From Gammaproteobacteria bacterium (GTDB taxonomy: Bacteria; Pseudomonadota; Gammaproteobacteria; Competibacterales; Competibacteraceae): a stretch of DNA of 41,102 nt. Location of the stretch: assembly GCA_024234995.1 (NCBI GenBank), contig JACKNF010000023.1:1-41102 (forward strand). Reading direction: 5' to 3'. The position numbers were made by a program, and so were the translations under genes. The notes below the pieces were generated by a model. The model was not told the origin of the DNA. It was given only the letters and a program-made list of their open reading frames with translations, and ran no database searches. This document shows positions 36,730-41,102 of the stretch, piece by piece; the first letter of the stretch is position 1; every line of letters starts with the position of its first letter.

Positions 36730-37011
36730 TTATTGGAAGCAGTTATTGAAATTCCGCTGGGCAGTTTTCCAAAACGCGGCTCGGCCGGCCAACTGGATTT
36801 TGTATCCCCATTCCCCTGCCCATTCCATTACGGCTCCGTTGAAGCCTTCGCAGGTCTTAAAGGCGGCTCCAGCCGCAACACCTGTGAAAAATAGTGTGAC
36901 GCCCATGCCGCTATAGTAAGAACCCCGCCTCGGAATGAAAGCGGTGTGGACCGGTCCAGCCATCCCATTCTGAAAGAGCTGCCTAGCAGATATATCTTTT
37001 AAAATAGCCAT
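36730..37011 (-). CDS. Possible small hypothetical protein
   Basis: An open frame of 93 codons on the minus strand, with AGGAG directly before the ATG at 37011 (closer than usual). It has one short hydrophobic segment (GVTLFFTGVAAGAAF). A forward-strand frame of 73 codons (36673-36894) overlaps it. No family is recognised in either. The minus-strand frame is slightly preferred because of the ribosome-site-like sequence and the plausible membrane segment. Confidence 0.3.
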   Translation of the reverse strand: MAILKDISARQLFQNGMAGPVHTAFIPRRGSYYSGMGVTLFFTGVAAGAAFKTCEGFNGAVMEWAGEWGYKIQLAGRAAFWKTAQRNFNNCFQ

Positions 37012-37029
37012 CTCCTAGAGGACAAACCA

Positions 37030-37272
37030 ATGAATGAAGCTCCTGTTATCGCTCAAAAAGCGCCCTATCCAATCGAATTAAAAGCTGGCAAAACCTACTA
37101 TTGGTGCCGGTGCGGCCGCAGTCAGCGGCAACCCTTCTGTGATGGCTCCCACGCTGGAACGGCATTCGAACCAGTCCCTTTAACCGCAACGCAATCGGAA
37201 ACCGTTTATCTCTGCGGGTGTAAGCAGACCAAAAATCAACCGTTCTGTGATGGGGCCCATCAAACCTTATAG
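37030..37272 (+). CDS. Dual CDGSH iron-sulfur domain protein
   Basis: An 80-residue protein with two CDGSH-type [2Fe-2S] sites: CRCGRSQRQPFCDGSH and CGCKQTKNQPFCDGAH, each with the three-Cys one-His ligand set. Proteins of this class are small soluble or membrane-associated redox proteins. A ribosome site (AGAGGA) lies 7 bases before the ATG. The gene is followed by the AEC transporter 28 bp downstream and may share its transcript. Confidence 0.95.
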   Translation: MNEAPVIAQKAPYPIELKAGKTYYWCRCGRSQRQPFCDGSHAGTAFEPVPLTATQSETVYLCGCKQTKNQPFCDGAHQTL

Positions 37273-37300
37273 GTCTATCAGCAGAGAAATTGACTCCATC

Positions 37301-38173
37301 ATGTTTCACCAGTTGGCGGCCATCATCTTTCCTCTTTTCGCCATGGTAGCGGCCGGCTTTTTCTACGGCCGCCGCCACTTGCCCGACATGGCGGTGGCCA
37401 ACCGGATCAATCTGGAGATTTTTACCCCAGCACTGATCTTCTCGGTGCTGTCAGCCAAGGATTTTCAGATCGCGGCCTACGCTAATTTAGCGTTGGCTGG
37501 CATCCTCGTGGTTTTGGGTTCAGGTTTGATCGCTTGGCCGCTGGCCTGTCTCGCTGGCTGGCGGGTCAAGACGTTTGTGCCACCCATGATGTTCACGAAT
37601 TCCGGCAATATGGGGCTGCCCTTGGCGGTGCTGGCGTTCGGTGAACCCGCCCTAGCGGCAGCTCTGGTCTTGTTCCTGGTGGAGAACACGCTGCATTTCA
37701 CGGCCGGCAACGCTCTGCTGGAAGGCCGGATCCATCCGGGGATGCTATTGCGCATACCAATGCTGCAAGCCACTCTGGCTGGACTGGCAGTGGCGTTACT
37801 GGATATCACTGTATGGGCGCCTTTAGCAGTGGCGCTGGATCTGATGGGGCAAGTGGCTATCCCGCTGATGTTGTTCGCCCTGGGCGTGCGCATGACGCGC
37901 ATCAATTTCAAGGACTGGCGCATCGGACTGGCTGGGGCGGTGATCTGCCCAGCCTCAGGGGTCGCCATCGCATTACTGGCCGCGCCGCTGCTGGGGGTGA
38001 CCGGCCAACAATATGATCAATTGCTGGTGTTCGGCGCTCTGCCACCAGCCGTTCTCAACTTCATGCTGGCCGAGAAGTTCAACGAATCACCCGAAGCAGT
38101 GGCTTCCATCGTCCTCATGGGTAATCTCGCCAGCGTGCTCACGCTGCCAGCAGTGCTGGCCTGGGTGCTTTGA
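37301..38173 (+). CDS. AEC family transporter (auxin efflux carrier type)
   Basis: A membrane transporter of about 290 residues with ten predicted helices in two halves. N-terminal IIFPLFAMVAAGFFYGRR, then MMFTNSGNMGLPLAVLAFG, the conserved asparagine-rich block of AEC (bile-acid:Na-like) transporters, and the C-terminal ALPPAVLNFMLAEKF. Members export carboxylates such as malate or auxin-like acids. The start at 37301 begins with a hydrophobic helix and is preferred over 37247, which overlaps the CDGSH gene. Confidence 0.9.
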   Translation: MFHQLAAIIFPLFAMVAAGFFYGRRHLPDMAVANRINLEIFTPALIFSVLSAKDFQIAAYANLALAGILVVLGSGLIAWPLACLAGWRVKTFVPPMMFTNSGNMGLPLAVLAFGEPALAAALVLFLVENTLHFTAGNALLEGRIHPGMLLRIPMLQATLAGLAVALLDITVWAPLAVALDLMGQVAIPLMLFALGVRMTRINFKDWRIGLAGAVICPASGVAIALLAAPLLGVTGQQYDQLLVFGALPPAVLNFMLAEKFNESPEAVASIVLMGNLASVLTLPAVLAWVL

Positions 38174-38294
38174 ATACCATGCACCGGCACCATGCTGGAT
38201 CGCTGAATCTTCAGTGGCCAATTGAAAATCGCTTTTTTCACCCTAACGCTTGCCAATCCGGCCTTCTTTGGGTAATCTTCCGCGCCTATCGCTT

Positions 38295-38371
38295 AGGCGC
38301 GTAGCTCAGTTGGTTAGAGCACCACCTTGACATGGTGGGGGTCGTTGGTTCGAGTCCAATCGCGCCTACCA
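38295..38371 (+). tRNA. tRNA-Val (anticodon GAC)
   Basis: A 77-base tRNA. The acceptor stem AGGCGCG (38295-38301) pairs with CGCGCCT (38361-38367), followed by A and an encoded CCA. The D-arm GCTCAGTTGGTTAGAGC, the anticodon stem CCACC-TTGACAT-GGTGG with anticodon GAC, and the T-loop GGTTCGAGTCC are all present. Confidence 0.97.
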
Positions 38372-38405
38372 AATTTTGCAGGCTGCACAGCAAAACGATT
38401 ACAGC

Positions 38406-38457
38406 AAAGGGCGTGCCTTCCTTCCAAAAGAAGGTTTCATGGTGCGCCCTTTATTAT
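38406..38457 (+). terminator. Intrinsic-terminator-like hairpin after tRNA-Val
   Basis: AAAGGGCG (38406-38413) pairs with CGCCCTTT (38445-38452). The bases around CCTTC and GAAGG form an inner stem. A T-rich tail follows (ATTATTTT). It lies 34 bases after the tRNA and 46 bases before thrS. Confidence 0.75.
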
Positions 38458-38503
38458 TTTAACTTCCCTAGAAAATCATTAGTCGATTAAGAGAACTGCA
38501 GCA

Positions 38504-40420
38504 ATGCCGACCATCACGCTTCCCGATGGCAGCCAGCGTGTCTTCGAGAATCCCGTCAGCGTCCGGGAGATCGCTGCTGCGATCGGCCCTGGACTGGCCA
38601 AGGCTGCTTTGGCCGGCAAGATTGATGACCATCTGGTCGATACCTCGCATGTCATTGCCCAGGACGCCAGCCTAGCCATTATCACCGATCGCGATCCGGA
38701 AGGATTGGATATCATCCGCCACTCCAGCGCCCATCTGCTGGCTCATGCGGTTAAACAAATCTATCCCAGCGCCCAGGTCACTATCGGTCCGGTTATCGAA
38801 AACGGTTTCTACTACGACTTCGCCTTCGAGCGCCCTTTCACGCCCGAGGATCTAGAGGGGATTCAAGCGCGCATGGAGGAACTGGCGGCCCGCGATATTC
38901 CCATCAGCCGATCGGTCATGCCCCGCGATGAAGCCGTTACCTTCTTTCGCAACATGGGTGAAGAGTACAAGGCGCGAATCATCGCTGACATTCCATCCAA
39001 CGAAGACATTTCCCTTTACCGGCAGGACGGCTTTATTGATCTTTGCCGCGGCCCGCATGTCCCTTCCACTGGAAAACTCAAAGCCTTCAAATTGATGAAG
39101 GTGGCCGGCGCCTACTGGCGCGGCGACTCCCGCAATGAGATGCTGCAACGCATCTATGGCACAGCCTGGACGGATCAGAAGGCGCTGAAAACCTACCTGC
39201 ACCGGCTGGAAGAAGCCGAGAAGCGCGATCATCGCCGCGTCGGCAAGGCGCTGGGTTTATTCCACGTTCAGGAAGAAGCGCCGGGTATGGCGTTCTGGCA
39301 TGACCGAGGCTGGCGTATCTATGTCGAGGTACAGAATTACATCCGCCAGATGCTGCGCGAGCATGGTTATCAGGAAGTCCATACTCCGCAGATTATCGAC
39401 CGCAGCCTGTGGGAACGCTCCGGACATTGGGAGAAATTCCGCGACGACATGTTTACGACTGCGTCGGAAAACCGCGATTATGCGGTCAAACCGATGAACT
39501 GCCCTGGCCATATTCAGATTTTCAACCAAGGACTGAAGAGCTATCGCGACCTACCGTTGCGCATAGCCGAATTTGGCTCCTGCCACCGCAATGAACCGTC
39601 CGGCACCCTGCACGGATTGATGCGGGTGCGCAATTTTGTCCAGGACGATGCTCACATTTTCTGTACCGAAGAGCAGATTCAACAGGAAGTCACAACGTTC
39701 ATGGATCTGCTGTTCCAAGTGTATGCTGATTTCGGCTTTAATGAGGTGCAACTAGCCCTAGCAACCCGTCCTGACAAGCGGGTTGGCAGTGATGAAGTGT
39801 GGGATAAAGCGGAAAAGGCCCTGGAATTGGCATTGAATCGCACCGCACTGCCTTGGCAGCTTAAACCCGGTGAAGGCGCGTTCTACGGCCCAAAAATTGA
39901 GTTCGTACTGCGGGATTGCCTGGACCGGCTCTGGCAATGCGGAACTATTCAGGTCGATTTCTCCATGCCCGGCCGGCTGGACGCGCACTACATTGCCGAG
40001 GATGGCAGCAAGCGGACACCTGTCATGCTGCATCGGGCTATTCTCGGTTCGCTGGAACGGTTTATTGGGATTTTGATTGAACAATACGCTGGCGCGTTGC
40101 CAGCTTGGCTCGCGCCCGTACAGGCGGTGGTGCTCAATATCACTGACCATCAAGCTGAATACGCCGTACAGGTTGAAAAATCCCTGATGCGACAAGGTTT
40201 CCGGGCCTCAGTTGACTTGAGAAACGAGAAGATCGGTTTTAAAATCCGCGAACACACCTTGCAGCGCGTTCCTTATCTGCTGGTCGTCGGCGACCGGGAG
40301 ATGGAAACTGAGACCGTCGCTGTACGCACCCGCACCGGCCAGGACTTGGGCGGAATGACGTTAACCGTCTTCGCCGAATGCCTGCGAGCCGGCATCGCCC
40401 GGCGCGGGCGAACTGAATAA
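38504..40420 (+). CDS. thrS: Threonyl-tRNA synthetase
   Basis: ThrRS charges tRNA-Thr; 638 residues, the usual length. The order is a TGS domain (1-62, MPTITLPDGSQRVFENPVS), the editing domain with HSSAHLLAHA near 73 and the RGPHVP segment, and then the class II catalytic core. Motif 2 is RIAEFGSCHRNEPSG, with zinc ligands in MNCPGHIQIF (Cys) and nearby His. The C-terminal anticodon-binding domain holds LVVGDREMETETVAV. It is followed after 18 bases by infC, as in most gammaproteobacteria. The leader between 38459 and 38503 is short and shows no clear operator. Confidence 0.98.
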   Translation: MPTITLPDGSQRVFENPVSVREIAAAIGPGLAKAALAGKIDDHLVDTSHVIAQDASLAIITDRDPEGLDIIRHSSAHLLAHAVKQIYPSAQVTIGPVIENGFYYDFAFERPFTPEDLEGIQARMEELAARDIPISRSVMPRDEAVTFFRNMGEEYKARIIADIPSNEDISLYRQDGFIDLCRGPHVPSTGKLKAFKLMKVAGAYWRGDSRNEMLQRIYGTAWTDQKALKTYLHRLEEAEKRDHRRVGKALGLFHVQEEAPGMAFWHDRGWRIYVEVQNYIRQMLREHGYQEVHTPQIIDRSLWERSGHWEKFRDDMFTTASENRDYAVKPMNCPGHIQIFNQGLKSYRDLPLRIAEFGSCHRNEPSGTLHGLMRVRNFVQDDAHIFCTEEQIQQEVTTFMDLLFQVYADFGFNEVQLALATRPDKRVGSDEVWDKAEKALELALNRTALPWQLKPGEGAFYGPKIEFVLRDCLDRLWQCGTIQVDFSMPGRLDAHYIAEDGSKRTPVMLHRAILGSLERFIGILIEQYAGALPAWLAPVQAVVLNITDHQAEYAVQVEKSLMRQGFRASVDLRNEKIGFKIREHTLQRVPYLLVVGDREMETETVAVRTRTGQDLGGMTLTVFAECLRAGIARRGRTE

Positions 40421-40438
40421 TCACTGGAGGACCGCAAC

Positions 40439-40960
40439 ATCGCTGCGAATAATGAACTCCGGCTCAACGAAGAGATCACGGGGCGCGAAGTACGCCTGAT
40501 CGATCAAGACGGCGAGCAGGCAGGGGTTGTCCCATTGGTGCAAGCCAGGCGGATGGCCGAGGAAGTCGAACTGGACTTGGTGGAAATTTCTCCAAATGCC
40601 AAGCCGCCAGTTTGCCGCATTATGGACTATGGCAAATTCCGGTTCGAGCAGGCCAAGAAGCAAAGTGAAGCTCGGAAGAAGCAAAAACAGATCCAGGTCA
40701 AGGAAATCAAATTCCGTCCGGGTACGGACGAAGGGGACTATCAGGTCAAACTACGCAACCTGATCCGGTTCCTAAGTGAAGGTGACAAAGCCAAGGTAAC
40801 ACTACGGTTCCGGGGCCGTGAAATGGCGCACCAAAATATTGGCGCCAACCTTCTCAAACGCGTCGAAGACGACCTGATCGAATACGGTACAGTGGAACAG
40901 CGACCCCGAATGGAAGGGCGGCAAATGGTCATGACCATCGCGCCGGTGAAAAAGAAATGA
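40439..40960 (+). CDS. infC: Translation initiation factor IF-3, AUC start codon
   Basis: IF-3 binds the 30S subunit and rejects non-canonical start codons. The protein has 173 residues when started at AUC 40439: IAANNELRLNEEITGREVRL. GGAGG lies 8 bases upstream. No AUG lies upstream in frame before the thrS stop, and the first in-frame methionine (residue 40) would remove a conserved part. In Escherichia coli infC starts with AUU, and IF-3 represses its own translation through this rare codon; AUC here probably serves the same loop. Conserved core: DLVEISPNAKPPVCRIMDYG and the C-terminal RFRGREMAHQNIG. Confidence 0.95.
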   Translation: MAANNELRLNEEITGREVRLIDQDGEQAGVVPLVQARRMAEEVELDLVEISPNAKPPVCRIMDYGKFRFEQAKKQSEARKKQKQIQVKEIKFRPGTDEGDYQVKLRNLIRFLSEGDKAKVTLRFRGREMAHQNIGANLLKRVEDDLIEYGTVEQRPRMEGRQMVMTIAPVKKK

Positions 40961-41051
40961 CCTTTCCTAATAGGTGTTGACCTTCCCATCCTCCGATACA
41001 TATCAGGATTTAATCCCTGAATCGACTCTTTAAAAATTGCGGAGTTATGCA

Positions 41052-41102
41052 ATGCCCAAGATGAAAAGCAATCGCGGTGCAGCGAAGCGCTTCAGCCGCA
41101 CC
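41052..41102 (+). CDS. rpmI: 50S ribosomal protein L35, 5' part
   Basis: The first 17 codons (MPKMKSNRGAAKRFSRT) of L35, cut by the window end. GGAG lies 9 bases before the ATG. The order thrS-infC-rpmI is conserved, with rplT expected next. Confidence 0.97.
   Translation, partial: MPKMKSNRGAAKRFSRT

Overview
The window looks like a chromosomal segment of a GC-rich gammaproteobacterium. The evidence is the thrS-infC-rpmI order with infC starting at a non-AUG codon, nosL-type copper chaperones, olsB/olsA, an EF-G paralogue and IS4- and IS1-type elements. A denitrifying, Competibacter-like lineage would fit, but that placement is inference.

Left part (1-8.7 kb): a TlpA-like lipoprotein and two overlapping NosL proteins run into cobM. 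Next come a 37-residue Lys-rich gene on the minus strand, decayed cobK and cbiD genes, and an intact cobyrinate diamide synthase (cobB/cbiA). The cbiD/cobB divergent promoter region is split by one IS4-type element (10-bp target duplication), and a second IS4-type element sits in the end of the first.

Middle part (8.7-21.9 kb): an EF-G paralogue and a DUF1015 protein on the minus strand; a RelE/ParE-type toxin-antitoxin pair with a perfect 16-bp palindrome upstream; a GT4 glycosyltransferase; an ornithine-lipid pair (olsB, olsA); a DsbD/ScsB-like reductase with a thioredoxin-like partner; and a Tat-exported intradiol dioxygenase gene. The dioxygenase gene is cut by an IS1-type element (8-bp duplication), which is itself cut by a 1.67-kb MULE/IS256-like element.

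Accessory locus (22.0-31.0 kb): this is the most interesting region. A broken Trypco2-like small gene is followed by a trypsin-TIR fusion ending in an alpha-helical adaptor-like tail, a MoxR AAA+ ATPase, a large vWA/SAV_2336-like protein carrying two formylglycine-generating-enzyme (FGE) domains, a BrnT/BrnA toxin-antitoxin pair and a third FGE protein. The set matches the MoxR-centred 'ternary' NTP-dependent conflict systems. All three FGE domains end in a 38-codon block whose variable codons are mostly NNC, as in targets of diversity-generating retroelements. No reverse transcriptase or template repeat was seen here. Two nearly identical palindromic repeats bracket most of the locus. Several genes in it carry single-base frame changes, so either decay or local sequence error must be considered.

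Right part (31-41.1 kb): a minus-strand plcP-like/btaB/btaA operon (phospholipid to betaine lipid) with a Pho-box-like site upstream; a DUF6279 lipoprotein; a small membrane protein; an AT-rich methyltransferase region; a dual-CDGSH iron-sulfur protein; an AEC transporter; tRNA-Val(GAC); thrS; infC (AUC start); and the first 17 codons of rpmI.
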